DNA from: Roseivirga misakiensis
GTDB lineage: Bacteria > Bacteroidota > Bacteroidia > Cytophagales > Cyclobacteriaceae
Length of the DNA: 64,000 nucleotides
NCBI RefSeq assembly: GCF_001747105.1
Contig: NZ_MDGQ01000005.1
Location: 2,232,001 to 2,296,000 of the forward strand
Direction: 5' to 3'
Positions 26,616 through 37,026 of the stretch are shown in pieces. Within the stretch, counting starts at the first letter, position 1; the number at the start of each line of letters is the position of its first letter. The translations under genes and the position numbers were made by a program. A model generated the notes under the pieces. That model was not told where the DNA came from, ran no database searches, and was given only the letters and a program-made list of their open reading frames with translations.

Positions 26616-27710
26616 TTAAATCAAAAGTGAAGCGATACCATCTACTGGATTATGCTTCCAATAATTATCTTCAGCAAGCAACCTGCTTTTTTCAGCCATA
26701 GTTGGTAACAGTACTCTTTGCAAAGAAATCTCCAATAGTGCATTGGCCACAGAAGTCACCTCGTTTTCAAAAAGGAATCCATCTTCTCCGTGCATGATCA
26801 CATTATTAATTCCTTCTACATCTGAGGCCAATATGGTAAGGCCACAGGCCTGAGCTTCCATGATGCAATAGCAGACAGTTTCACCCTCACTAGCATGTGC
26901 GTAGGCATCAAGCGACTGATAAAAGTGGAGAATTTCTTTACTGGTTAGTCTACCTGTAAACTCAACTTGGTCATGCAGACCCAGCATAGCTACTAGCTCT
27001 TGACATGTGTTTAGGTTTGGACCATCTCCTGCTATTCTCAAATGTATGGTTTGACCCTGGTCTTTTAGATACTTAACCGCCTCTATTAGTAAATCATGTC
27101 TTTTCCCCTGTATGATTCGAGCAGTAGTGCCAATTGTGAATGGCCTGCCAGACTCATTATCTAGTTGCTGAGGTTTAAAAATGTCGATATCTACGGTTTT
27201 AGGTAAGAAAGAGGTGTGCGCTCCGATTTTTAAGAACGGAAATTTACTTTTCAAAAGTTGAAACTGATCACGATAAAAGTAGATTGCTTTAAAGGCCAAA
27301 AGATGATTCAAAGCAGTGTAAATCCATTCCAACCGCGTCTTCACCTGATAGGGCGTATGATCTATGCTGATTACTTTGACGTAACGCCTGATCCTCCAAT
27401 AAAAAGGGCTAAGGCTGAAAGTGTGTAGCAAGGCATATGTAATCTCATTTTTCTTAATGAAACTCTTACAAGCCTTGAATGCCGCAAAGTCAAGCTTACC
27501 GTTTCTCCTTAGGTATTGATAAGTAATTTGATGCTGTTGACAAAACGTTTCATATTCTTCATAAAGTGGTTCTATACCGTAAAAGAAAGCGAAGTGTTGA
27601 AAACGCCTTTTCTTATCTATCCTCACAAAATTCTGAAAGTAGGTACCCAAACCACCTTGGCCGGAGTACAGGATATGAGCAATCTTTATAGGAGCATTCG
27701 TTTTGCTCAT
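26616..27710 (-). CDS. Glycosyltransferase family 4
   Basis: 364-residue GT-B glycosyltransferase. KIAHILYSGQGGLGTYFQNF is the acceptor-domain start, IGTTARIIQGKRHDLLIEAV the donor-domain start, LRIAGDGPNLNTC and YAHASEGETVCYCIMEAQACGLTILASDVEGINNVI (E-x7-E) complete it. It overlaps the upstream gene by 4 bases and is the last gene before the 123-base gap and internal promoter. Likely adds one residue of the variable part of the repeat unit. Confidence 0.9.
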   Translation of the reverse strand: MSKTNAPIKIAHILYSGQGGLGTYFQNFVRIDKKRRFQHFAFFYGIEPLYEEYETFCQQHQITYQYLRRNGKLDFAAFKACKSFIKKNEITYALLHTFSLSPFYWRIRRYVKVISIDHTPYQVKTRLEWIYTALNHLLAFKAIYFYRDQFQLLKSKFPFLKIGAHTSFLPKTVDIDIFKPQQLDNESGRPFTIGTTARIIQGKRHDLLIEAVKYLKDQGQTIHLRIAGDGPNLNTCQELVAMLGLHDQVEFTGRLTSKEILHFYQSLDAYAHASEGETVCYCIMEAQACGLTILASDVEGINNVIMHGEDGFLFENEVTSVANALLEISLQRVLLPTMAEKSRLLAEDNYWKHNPVDGIASLLI

Positions 27711-28876
27711 GAAAGTGCCGAATTAAGTAATACGCTTCCGCTGGGGTTTATGAAGTTCTCTTTTATCGACTGTCTGACTTCTTTATCGGGATCGTTTGAA
27801 AAACTAATCTCTTCCTTAGTGAAATCGAAAAAGCCCAGAACTGGCAAATTAACCTCTTTTAAAAGAGCTTCTTGCAGTCCAGAGTAAAATATCTTAAAAA
27901 GACAGGTGGGTTTCCAATACACGGCCGGCACAATCATGGTGGAGTAAAAGCCAAAACAGGCACGGGCGCTTTGCATATACTGATTTAAGTTGTCTACTTG
28001 CTTCAAATAAACAATGTTTGGATCATTCGGAAGCCAGTTTGATGAATAAGTTTCAGGGTGAAGCTTGATAAAAAGTCTGGCCCCTTTTGAAAGGCAATAT
28101 TCATTCAGTTTGTGGTAAAACTGAACCATACTTTCCTTACTTACAGTTTCTTCTCCAAATGAATTATCGGCCAGTGCCTGATCTATATGCAGGTAAAAAT
28201 CTTCTAATATCAGTTCCTCTTCCGGCTTAAGGAATTTGGCCAGTTCATGGCTGCCAATATAGGTTATATGGTTTTCAGAAATTCGGTCTGTCTCGCGGTG
28301 AATGGTTGCGTTATTAGGGCTAAAGCAAAGGTATTCGTCGGCCCGCTTCATCTTAAGTGGAATGTATCTGGAAGCCCAATAAGGACCTATTTTTTGTTGA
28401 GCCCGTGTGTATATCAGGATTGGAAACAGGCGCCAAAGACTCTTGGGTTTAAATGAGTTCTTAAGGAACCGACCCGTACTAAATCCCGCTGCACTACTTT
28501 CAATCTTGGCCTCTTTCGCCTTGCCGCCCTTTCTCCACAACTTCTCCCTGATACGATAGTCTTTGTAATTGGTGAATATACCATGCTGAAGCACATAGGT
28601 CTTGATCCCTCTTTTCTTTGCAAGGGTATTCAAGGCAATACTCAAACCAGATTCTATAGACATGTAAATGACTGCATCTGGCTTAAGTTGGTCGAGCATG
28701 TCATTTACCGAGGTAAATTCTGACCAATAATGACAATCGAAGCCCTTTGCGTAATTGGGTGTTTGTGGAAAGAGAGATGGAATAAAAGTAAAGTGAAACT
28801 CATCTTTCAGCTCAAGAAAAGTGCTGATCCAGTCTTTTCTGATGGTTGGCCAGATGACCAGGAAATGCTTCTTCAA
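27707..28876 (-). CDS. GT-B transferase with K-x-H-P motif, possible CMP-sugar-dependent transferase
   Basis: 389-residue predicted cytoplasmic GT-B protein. GIKTYVLQHGIF in the N-terminal half and RLFIKLHPETYSSNWL in the C-terminal half, then ARACFGFYSTMIVPAVYWKP, are the pattern seen in capsule transferases such as polysialyltransferases, KpsS/KpsC and CDP-glycerol transferases, where the H-P pair contacts the cytidine nucleotide. It follows HAD, NeuB-like and SpsF-like genes, so transfer of a CMP-activated ulosonic acid is the best inference. Exact family not recognised. Confidence 0.6.
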   Translation of the reverse strand: MKKHFLVIWPTIRKDWISTFLELKDEFHFTFIPSLFPQTPNYAKGFDCHYWSEFTSVNDMLDQLKPDAVIYMSIESGLSIALNTLAKKRGIKTYVLQHGIFTNYKDYRIREKLWRKGGKAKEAKIESSAAGFSTGRFLKNSFKPKSLWRLFPILIYTRAQQKIGPYWASRYIPLKMKRADEYLCFSPNNATIHRETDRISENHITYIGSHELAKFLKPEEELILEDFYLHIDQALADNSFGEETVSKESMVQFYHKLNEYCLSKGARLFIKLHPETYSSNWLPNDPNIVYLKQVDNLNQYMQSARACFGFYSTMIVPAVYWKPTCLFKIFYSGLQEALLKEVNLPVLGFFDFTKEEISFSNDPDKEVRQSIKENFINPSGSVLLNSALS

Positions 28877-28882
28877 TTCTTC

Positions 28883-30419
<1,537 letters not shown>

Positions 30420-30427
30420 GGAGTTCT

Positions 30428-31168
30428 TTATTTGTTAAATTTCGCGATTCCTTCTTTCATTTCTTTCAAAAAATGCTGGTGAGCATCTACTATGTCCACC
30501 AGCCCCTTGATTGAAGAAGCTTCTTTTTGACTTACCAGCGTTGCAAGATTCTGCATATTATTAAAATCTTGCTCGGTATCAATAGTAAAGCGTAAATCAT
30601 TCCTGTGAATTATCTCTGCCACAGCCGGAATAAGCTCGACATCAAATTTATCAGCGTGTCCATAAATGAAATTGGTCACATGCTCCCGATAGAAAGATTC
30701 ATCATCTTCCAAGAGCGCATCTGCCTTTTTTAGGGCTTTCAGCGAAACTCCCTCAACAAACAGGCCCCAGTGCTTTCGAATAGCAGGCACACCTTCGTAA
30801 TCAGAAAAGCTCACGTAATCTACTCCTGCTTTTAACTTCTGCAAAAAGCCCGTAATGTCGGTTGTCTGTATAAAGGGGTTGTCGGAACAAATGCGGATCA
30901 GGAATTCTGCATCATGTTGCTCAGCGCAATCAATGAATCGCTGTAATACATTATGCTCTGAACCTCTGAAAAACTGGACCTCATTTTTTTGAGCCCATTC
31001 AACCAGCAGATCGTCCGCTTTATTAGTGGTTGTGGCCAGGACAAATGGAAGCTTCAGGGCCTTTAATGCCTCAAACTGCAAATCGAGTATGGACTTGCCA
31101 TTGAAGAAAGGTTTTAAAATCTTTCCAGGTAGTCTTGCTGAGGAAAGTCTGGCTTGTACAATAATCAA
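30428..31168 (-). CDS. SpsF-like cytidylyltransferase
   Basis: 246-residue nucleotidyltransferase of the SpsF/KdsB-related group. IIVQARLSSARLPGKILKP is the diagnostic nucleotide-binding start, with ATTTNKADDLLVEWA and RICSDNPFIQTTDI (metal-binding Asp) following. It should form a CMP- or other NDP-activated sugar from CTP. Context points to CMP-activation of the product of the NeuB-like enzyme, 8 bases downstream. A second, NeuA-type cytidylyltransferase lies at 33750, so the two probably serve different sugars. Confidence 0.88.
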   Translation of the reverse strand: MIIVQARLSSARLPGKILKPFFNGKSILDLQFEALKALKLPFVLATTTNKADDLLVEWAQKNEVQFFRGSEHNVLQRFIDCAEQHDAEFLIRICSDNPFIQTTDITGFLQKLKAGVDYVSFSDYEGVPAIRKHWGLFVEGVSLKALKKADALLEDDESFYREHVTNFIYGHADKFDVELIPAVAEIIHRNDLRFTIDTEQDFNNMQNLATLVSQKEASSIKGLVDIVDAHQHFLKEMKEGIAKFNK

Positions 31169-31171
31169 TGG

Positions 31172-31867
31172 TCAAAAATTGAGTGTGTCCAAATCTGAAG
31201 AGTAGCCTAACGCTTCAAAATCTCTTGAATAAAACGCTTTCAAATCGCTGATCAGCGCTTTATGCTCTGAAAGGTCCATGTTGCTCCGTTTTGACGTGTT
31301 TTTGCGAGATAGTGTCTTTAAGAGAAACTTCAATTGACTGCTCAGTCTTTCAATATCTGTATCAAGGTCTTCGAGCTTCATGATGAAGTCGACCGGCTTG
31401 TCTGACAAGTGATGCTTCAGGTAGTCTACTTGTGGCCTGATCACGAATGGCTCCGATTTGAATACTTCAAAGTATTGGTTGAGGGAGAAAGATTCCAGAC
31501 CAGGGTATTTCGACTTAAAAATCCCATTGTATTCAGGCTTGGTATGATAAAAGTAGGAGCTCAAAAACCGATCAATCGGATGCCGGACAGCCACAATGCT
31601 AAAGTATTCTTCCCAAATGGATTTAGGTACTAAAAATGACGGTGTGCTATGGCTTGATTTAAAGTTGGCTTTTCTCAATCCAAGCACATCTAATACACTG
31701 TTTCCTGCTGCCTTGGGATTGTGAACAAACAGGATTTTACGGGAATGATCAAAATTGGCCAGGTCCCGCTCAAACGCCTTCCGCAAGTTGAATTTGTAAA
31801 AACCAAAAGCACTTACCACTGCGGTACTATTGGTACGATATATTTTGTTAAAAATTAGCTCCTTCAA
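31172..31867 (-). CDS. Sulfotransferase, family 2-like
   Basis: 231 residues with the PAPS-binding loop KILFVHNPKAAGNSVLDVLG (5'-phosphosulfate binding, normally IPKAAGTS) and the 3'-phosphate-binding segment VAVRHPIDRFLSSYFY, both as in carbohydrate sulfotransferases of the Sulfotransfer_2 group. It would transfer sulfate from PAPS to a sugar hydroxyl or to a sugar in the repeat unit. No PAPS-producing genes are in the window. It overlaps the upstream gene by 4 bases and lies between the two CMP-sugar modules. Confidence 0.8.
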   Translation of the reverse strand: MKELIFNKIYRTNSTAVVSAFGFYKFNLRKAFERDLANFDHSRKILFVHNPKAAGNSVLDVLGLRKANFKSSHSTPSFLVPKSIWEEYFSIVAVRHPIDRFLSSYFYHTKPEYNGIFKSKYPGLESFSLNQYFEVFKSEPFVIRPQVDYLKHHLSDKPVDFIMKLEDLDTDIERLSSQLKFLLKTLSRKNTSKRSNMDLSEHKALISDLKAFYSRDFEALGYSSDLDTLNF

Positions 31868-33105
31868 TTTAAACTTGATTTAATAGAAGAGTAAAATACC
31901 TGAACAAATGCCTGAAACCGCTGGGCCAAAGAGACATTATTAGTTCGCTTTGTTTCTTTAAGCGTTTGCAACATCACTTCAGCGGCTGAACCAGAGTTTT
32001 CAAAAACTTCATTGAAACGTTTGAATCTTTCAGCCTTGACCTGTTCTATATTACTCATCATTTGACTTAGGGCCTCATTCAGTTCCTTTTGATTGGTAGC
32101 CGTATTGGTCAAATCCAATATGTTATAATAAGAGGTTCTTGAACCGTCTTCATAAGTGAACCACTTGGTGTAGCCACCTTCAAATTTATAATATTCGATG
32201 GAAGGGATTTTCTGTGACAGCAGATCGGTGGTCACTGATGTCCAAAAATTAACTGCAAAATCTACTTTCCTACTTAGTACAAAAGGATTTGAGTAAACAA
32301 AGCTGTATCGGTCATTCGGATAATTGCTGAGTTTCTTTTTTAAGTCCTCAAAGTTTTGACGGGGATGCGGCTTGATCAGAACAAAGGCATTGGGTATCGT
32401 AAAAAGCTCTTCCAGGGCAGTATCCATGAGGTAATGATAGTTTTCTTCCTCCAACAAAATGGGTTTCGGCCCTCTGATGGCGAAGAGAATATTGAGTTTA
32501 CCCTCGTTCACGATTTGCGCTTCGGGCCTGTCAATGGCGTTAGCACTGTCAATTACTTTTTCTACCCATTCGATATGGTAGCCCAAAGCACCCACTACTT
32601 TGATTCGGTCATGCATAATCCTGGATGACCAGTAGCTGATGTCATATTTAGAGTTGAGTACCAGAAGGTCATAACAAGCCTGATCGTGCGATTTAGGATC
32701 ATATACGAAATTATCGACCCTTTGATCATAACCATATAAAGCAAAAGAGTGGGGAAACAGAATTAGAGCGGCATTGGTGCAAACCTGCCTGATCTTGTTG
32801 GCGAGGCTTCCCTGATGAATAGGCCAGAAATCTTTAAATATATACCTGACCTGTGAGCCATTGCGCCATAGAAAACCAAACAGTGACTTCTTTTGGACGA
32901 TCGTTGAGCAGTCTTCCAATAACCGGTAATAAACCCCTTCCTCTTTGATCGATTCAAATACCCGATCTGAAAAGAAAACAGTGCATACTTTGAACCCTTG
33001 CTCTTTAAATGAATGAGCAAACGGAAGAATCCACTGAAGCTCACCTATAGAGGTATGGATGATAATCAGTACGATCTGCTCTTTTTTCGATTCGGCCTTC
33101 AGCAT
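31864..33105 (-). CDS. GT-B transferase with K-x-H-P motif (capsule transferase-like)
   Basis: 413-residue predicted GT-B protein, no signal peptide. IVLIIIHTSIGELQWILPFAHSF begins the first Rossmann domain; the second has ILFAIRGPKPILLEEEN, NAFVLIKPHPRQNFEDL and VDFAVNFWTSVTTDLLSQKIPSIEYY. The K-P-H-P pair and the later S/T cluster match CMP-sialic-acid/CDP-glycerol type capsule transferases. Its gene follows HAD and NeuA-like genes directly, mirroring the arrangement at 27707-31168. Donor and acceptor unknown. Confidence 0.58.
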   Translation of the reverse strand: MLKAESKKEQIVLIIIHTSIGELQWILPFAHSFKEQGFKVCTVFFSDRVFESIKEEGVYYRLLEDCSTIVQKKSLFGFLWRNGSQVRYIFKDFWPIHQGSLANKIRQVCTNAALILFPHSFALYGYDQRVDNFVYDPKSHDQACYDLLVLNSKYDISYWSSRIMHDRIKVVGALGYHIEWVEKVIDSANAIDRPEAQIVNEGKLNILFAIRGPKPILLEEENYHYLMDTALEELFTIPNAFVLIKPHPRQNFEDLKKKLSNYPNDRYSFVYSNPFVLSRKVDFAVNFWTSVTTDLLSQKIPSIEYYKFEGGYTKWFTYEDGSRTSYYNILDLTNTATNQKELNEALSQMMSNIEQVKAERFKRFNEVFENSGSAAEVMLQTLKETKRTNNVSLAQRFQAFVQVFYSSIKSSLN

Positions 33106-33753
33106 TTAGGCACTTTTGAACAGGGTTTCAATCTTTTTCAAGTCGTAGTCATTAAAGGCCTTAACATAGGCATGACCTTCTTCCAAAGTGAGGTTGTTGT
33201 AGCCGATAAAACCAATCTCATTCTTTGAGGCAGCCTCATAATCATTGATAGAATCGCCCACCAGCACTACCTCATGCTTCGGGTAATGCCTGGTATTTAA
33301 GAGGTTTCCTACCAATTCTGCTTTCGGTGTTGGTGATCCATCAATGGATTGGAAAAGGAGGTCGATTTCCAATTGGGCACATAAGTAATTGAGCTCAACA
33401 TGATCGGAGCCAGAAACTATGTGCATGGAGATGTCTTTGTGGTATTTTTTGATAAAGTTAAGCGCGTCTTGAATGAGTAATTCCTTGTTGGTAAGTATCC
33501 TTTTCATGATTACTGAAAAGTGCTGTGCCATTTCATTTACCGTTTCCTCACTAACGCTCTCCCCTCTGATTTGCTCAAAAAAGTACCTGAATTTCACATA
33601 CCTTGACCAGCCACCATTGCGCCTGTGAAAGTCCAAAAGGAATGCTACCTGCTCTTCCGGGTAAGGTTTCAAAACCTCAATAAAGCCCTGGTCTCGCACG
33701 CTCATGGAGTCGAGTATGACCCCATCAAAATCCCAAAAGATAGATTTCATCAT
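33106..33753 (-). CDS. HAD-superfamily phosphatase (PGP-like, with cap)
   Basis: 215-residue HAD hydrolase with a helical C1 cap (about 20-85). Motif I is IFWDFDGVILDSMSVRD, motif II MHIVSGSDHVELN, motif III GSPTPKAELVGN (Lys) and motif IV VVLVGDSINDYEAA. This is the phosphoglycolate-phosphatase-like shape, unlike the cap-less KdsC type at 28883. It overlaps the NeuA-like gene by 4 bases, so it probably removes phosphate from the precursor that the cytidylyltransferase then activates. Confidence 0.85.
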   Translation of the reverse strand: MMKSIFWDFDGVILDSMSVRDQGFIEVLKPYPEEQVAFLLDFHRRNGGWSRYVKFRYFFEQIRGESVSEETVNEMAQHFSVIMKRILTNKELLIQDALNFIKKYHKDISMHIVSGSDHVELNYLCAQLEIDLLFQSIDGSPTPKAELVGNLLNTRHYPKHEVVLVGDSINDYEAASKNEIGFIGYNNLTLEEGHAYVKAFNDYDLKKIETLFKSA

Positions 33754-34448
33754 TGTTTCAACCCTAAATAAACCGCCTCTGCAATCTTATAGTCATCTTC
33801 CCAATCGATGTCCAGTGATGTCATGGCATCCTGTTGGTGAAACCTAACCTTTCGGCCAATCCGGTCTCCCAGTTTTTGATAGTTCTCAACTGAGGACACA
33901 AACGCTGCATGGTTGACCTCATAAATGAGTTTAAGGTCTTGTGTACGTGGCCAGCGGCCTTTACCTTCTGCAGCTGTATTAATGATTGCTCCACTTTCCG
34001 GATCGATCAAAAAATTCTTCAGTTCCTTTACGGTCACCAATGAATCGTAGCCTTCATTCAGCGCTTCAAAGTAAGCCGACACCACCTGATCATAATCAGC
34101 ACCATCTACAAATGGTGTGGTGACATGGCCCCACAGTACATGGGGGCAACTGGTTATTTCTGGCACATAATTGATCAGGTCTGTCAATGCAGTAGTGTTA
34201 AGGCAAAGGTGCTCCGGTCGTTCTATGACATTTAAACGTGGGTCGGAAAACATGGAAGCCACTTCCATAGATGCTTCATCATTGGTAGACAGAATGATCT
34301 CGCTGATGCGTTCTGATTTGATCAGTTGTGAAAGTTTCAATGCCAGCAAGCCTCCCTCAATACCTGCAAAATTCCTAGTATTCTTGTTAATGACCCGGCT
34401 ACTTCCCTTTCGGGTGGGAAGGAAGAAGGTGATTTCAGTTGGGCTCAT
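33750..34448 (-). CDS. NeuA-like CMP-sugar synthetase
   Basis: 232-residue acylneuraminate cytidylyltransferase-family protein. The CTP-binding loop is FLPTRKGSSRVINKNTRNF, followed by IILSTNDEASMEVA and LWGHVTTPFVDGADYDQV (equivalent of the VQPTSPL.. segment), and LDIDWEDDYKIAEAV at the end (metal-binding Asp pair). It activates a 2-keto-3-deoxy acid as its CMP derivative. There is no NeuB beside it; instead the adjoining gene encodes a DRE-TIM aldolase fusion that overlaps it by 4 bases. Confidence 0.88.
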   Translation of the reverse strand: MSPTEITFFLPTRKGSSRVINKNTRNFAGIEGGLLALKLSQLIKSERISEIILSTNDEASMEVASMFSDPRLNVIERPEHLCLNTTALTDLINYVPEITSCPHVLWGHVTTPFVDGADYDQVVSAYFEALNEGYDSLVTVKELKNFLIDPESGAIINTAAEGKGRWPRTQDLKLIYEVNHAAFVSSVENYQKLGDRIGRKVRFHQQDAMTSLDIDWEDDYKIAEAVYLGLKQ

Positions 34449-35992
34449 ATTTTTGCGTAGACTGATATCTCAGACAGTGACTCGTATTTAGTTGGGGTGA
34501 GGGAAGTCAACGTCCCGTGATTCTCCATGAAATTGAGAAACAGGGTCTCATTTTCATTGGCCATTTCCAGCTCTACCTGCCTGATGGCATCTCCTGAATA
34601 ACCGTCATAGCCTGCTAAATAAATGTTTCTCGCTCCTAATTCAATGGCGGTCTGTAAGGCCAATACGGTGTGTGAATCTTTTACTTTGCCGGTGAACTGA
34701 ACCTTCTGTAATTCGAAACTTTTTTCTGCCAATTCGGCCGGCACATAGGTCCCCATTTTTCGGGGGAAAGGTGGTAAAATGCACTTGGACACGAAGTCAA
34801 AACCTGCCGCAGATTGATCCTCCAACCTGTGCCCTTCATTGCCTACAAGGCAAAAGAACTGGTCTTTATTCAGATCTATATAGTAATTGGCATTTTTTGA
34901 ACTGGCATGAACAATGCAAAGATCGGTTTCTTTAGAAGCCCATTCGTTGAGTGCCGCTGCATGGTCAGAAGCAGACGGCCCGCCTCCGATAATCAGGACA
35001 GATTGATAAGATTTTTCAGGACTGAAGGCATTGAACTTAATGTTATCTTCTACTCCTGCGCTTTGGTTATTAAGGGCCTGAACGATACTATTCATAGAAT
35101 AAAACCGCTTACTCACCCATTCCATCACATCTTTCTGTGGCAGGCTATTCGCTCCTGAAACCATGTATGGTAAGTTAGTACCCCACTGGTGCATATCTTG
35201 TAATGGGCCATAGGCAGCCACAACACGACCCAAGGCATTAAAGTCTACCTCTAAGCCAAACTTAGAGCTCAGACAGGTAAGCAGCAGCTCCATTTTCAAA
35301 TTGCCCGCTCCTCTTCCCATGCCTCTGATGGTGGCATCCACTATCTCGGCTCCGGCTTCAATGGCTGTCAGTGTGTTGATCAGGCCTAGTTCCATGTTGT
35401 TATGGCCATGAAAGCCCACCTTGGAGTTTATTTTAGATTTCACCTGGGTTACAATGCTGCGCACATCATCAGGATATACACCCCCAAAAGAATCGACCAA
35501 ATAAAAGTAATCGACTAGGCCATTGACTTGATCTAACTGATCAAAAAAGCCGTCCACCTTGTGCCAATTAGACATGTACATCACGTTGAATGCTACCTCA
35601 TAACCCATGTCTTTTAATCCGCGCGCCAAAGTCACTGCTCTGCCAAAATTCACTGGATTTACCGCTACACGAACCAAATCGATCAAGTCAGTACAATGCC
35701 CTAACAGGGGCTCCAGATCATCCAGTGAAACATCTTTTTCATTCAGCAACACGGCAATCTTTTTAGCGCTCACCTGCCTCACAGCCTTCAGCACAGAGTC
35801 AGGACAATAGAAATATTTACCCAGGTATTCCGATTTCACAGGGCTTCTATAACCTATTTCCAAATAGTCTAAAGGCAGCGATTCACAAGATTTGAGATAG
35901 CTATCTACCAGGGCTTCATCAAAATCCCAATTGGTATAATAGCCCCCATCTCGCAGGGTACAGTCTAATATCTTTACAGACTCTATATTCAT
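34445..35992 (-). CDS. DRE-TIM aldolase fused to a GGGPS (DUF115/GT42-like) domain
   Basis: 515 residues in two parts. Residues 1-280 are an HMGL-like DRE-TIM aldolase: ILDCTLRDGGYYTNWDF (D10, R14, D15), VGFHGHNN with metal ligands H195 and H197, and GMGRGAGN (225-231), as in 4-hydroxy-2-oxovalerate aldolases. Residues about 328-515 form a second domain starting SVLIIGGGPSASDH and holding NIYLAGYDGYSGD; this GxGPS pattern recalls DUF115/Maf and GT42 sialyltransferases. It overlaps the NeuA-like gene by 4 bases and the GT2 gene by 4. I infer synthesis of a 2-keto acid sugar from pyruvate plus an aldehyde; the second domain's role is open. Confidence 0.78.
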   Translation of the reverse strand: MNIESVKILDCTLRDGGYYTNWDFDEALVDSYLKSCESLPLDYLEIGYRSPVKSEYLGKYFYCPDSVLKAVRQVSAKKIAVLLNEKDVSLDDLEPLLGHCTDLIDLVRVAVNPVNFGRAVTLARGLKDMGYEVAFNVMYMSNWHKVDGFFDQLDQVNGLVDYFYLVDSFGGVYPDDVRSIVTQVKSKINSKVGFHGHNNMELGLINTLTAIEAGAEIVDATIRGMGRGAGNLKMELLLTCLSSKFGLEVDFNALGRVVAAYGPLQDMHQWGTNLPYMVSGANSLPQKDVMEWVSKRFYSMNSIVQALNNQSAGVEDNIKFNAFSPEKSYQSVLIIGGGPSASDHAAALNEWASKETDLCIVHASSKNANYYIDLNKDQFFCLVGNEGHRLEDQSAAGFDFVSKCILPPFPRKMGTYVPAELAEKSFELQKVQFTGKVKDSHTVLALQTAIELGARNIYLAGYDGYSGDAIRQVELEMANENETLFLNFMENHGTLTSLTPTKYESLSEISVYAKI

Positions 35993-37026
35993 TTTACCTT
36001 AAATGGTTTATCTAATCTAATTATTCTTCTGGTAGGACCTGCGAGTTTTGGCATGAACACGTGTCGGTTTAATCGAAATAGCAGGCCATTTAAAAAACCC
36101 AGCCCTGAGCTTTTGATCGTACTGTGTAGCCGGATGAAGAATTTGATCCGGCTCAGCTTAAACGATTTTCTTCTTGTAAAATAACCCATACTTTTCAGTA
36201 AGGCATTGAATTCACTCTTTGAGCGCTGAATGGCCACGTTCTGCAAGTACAGAAAATACTGCCGCAAAAGGCCATCATCCATGCTCAACTCGGCCTCAGA
36301 CTGTAGGGAAAGCTCTACCTTATCTAAAACGTCAAACCTTGATTTTACCCTTTCTAATGACTCGGTATTGGTTTGGGAAATTCTGTCTGAATGCCCAGCC
36401 CTAATATAAACATCCGGTGCCGACTCGGGGAACTTTTGATAGGCCGGTTTCGACTTCAATATTTCTATATGAAAAGACCAGTCCTGAAGGCATTTGGCCG
36501 TTTCGAAGAACCGGTAATGCTTCACAAAATCAGTGCGAAAGCAGGTACTGGAAATGCACCAACCTTCGAAATCGACAAAAGCCTGAAGGTCGCTTTGATG
36601 CTTTAAGCTGCTCCACAATCGATCAGCCAGCATAGTCTGTGCGTCAAAGAGCGCAGTCTGGTATACAACAAAATCTAAATCCGGTTCAGCTGTCAGCTTT
36701 GCCACTCTGTTCTTTAGACAATTGACCGACAACAAATCATCAGAATCCAGAAACATCATAAAGTCTCCAGTAGCCATGTCTAAGCCTATATTACGACAGG
36801 TAGGTGCCCCCTTGGGTTCTCTTTTTCGCTGAGCAGAAATGATGCGTGAATCATTCTGAGCAAAATTCTGGGCTATCTTGAAGGATTCATCCGCAGAGCC
36901 ATCGTCAATCAGAATTAGCTCCCAATTCGTGTGAGTCTGACTTATGACGCTCTCGATTGTTTCTGAAAGAAAGGCGTCACGATTAAACACAGGAACTACC
37001 AAAGACACTAAATGCTTTTGCATCAT
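35989..37026 (-). CDS. Glycosyltransferase family 2
   Basis: 345-residue GT-A inverting glycosyltransferase. VSLVVPVFNRDAFLSETIESVISQTHTNWELILIDDGSAD is the nucleotide-binding start, GDFMMFLDSDDLLS contains the metal-binding D-x-D, and GWCISSTCFRTDF and CLQDWSFHIEIL complete the core (to about 215). The C-terminal 130 residues are helical and basic, with an amphipathic stretch that may touch the membrane. It shares a TAATG stop-start with the upstream GT4 gene. Confidence 0.92.
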   Translation of the reverse strand: MMQKHLVSLVVPVFNRDAFLSETIESVISQTHTNWELILIDDGSADESFKIAQNFAQNDSRIISAQRKREPKGAPTCRNIGLDMATGDFMMFLDSDDLLSVNCLKNRVAKLTAEPDLDFVVYQTALFDAQTMLADRLWSSLKHQSDLQAFVDFEGWCISSTCFRTDFVKHYRFFETAKCLQDWSFHIEILKSKPAYQKFPESAPDVYIRAGHSDRISQTNTESLERVKSRFDVLDKVELSLQSEAELSMDDGLLRQYFLYLQNVAIQRSKSEFNALLKSMGYFTRRKSFKLSRIKFFIRLHSTIKSSGLGFLNGLLFRLNRHVFMPKLAGPTRRIIRLDKPFKVK

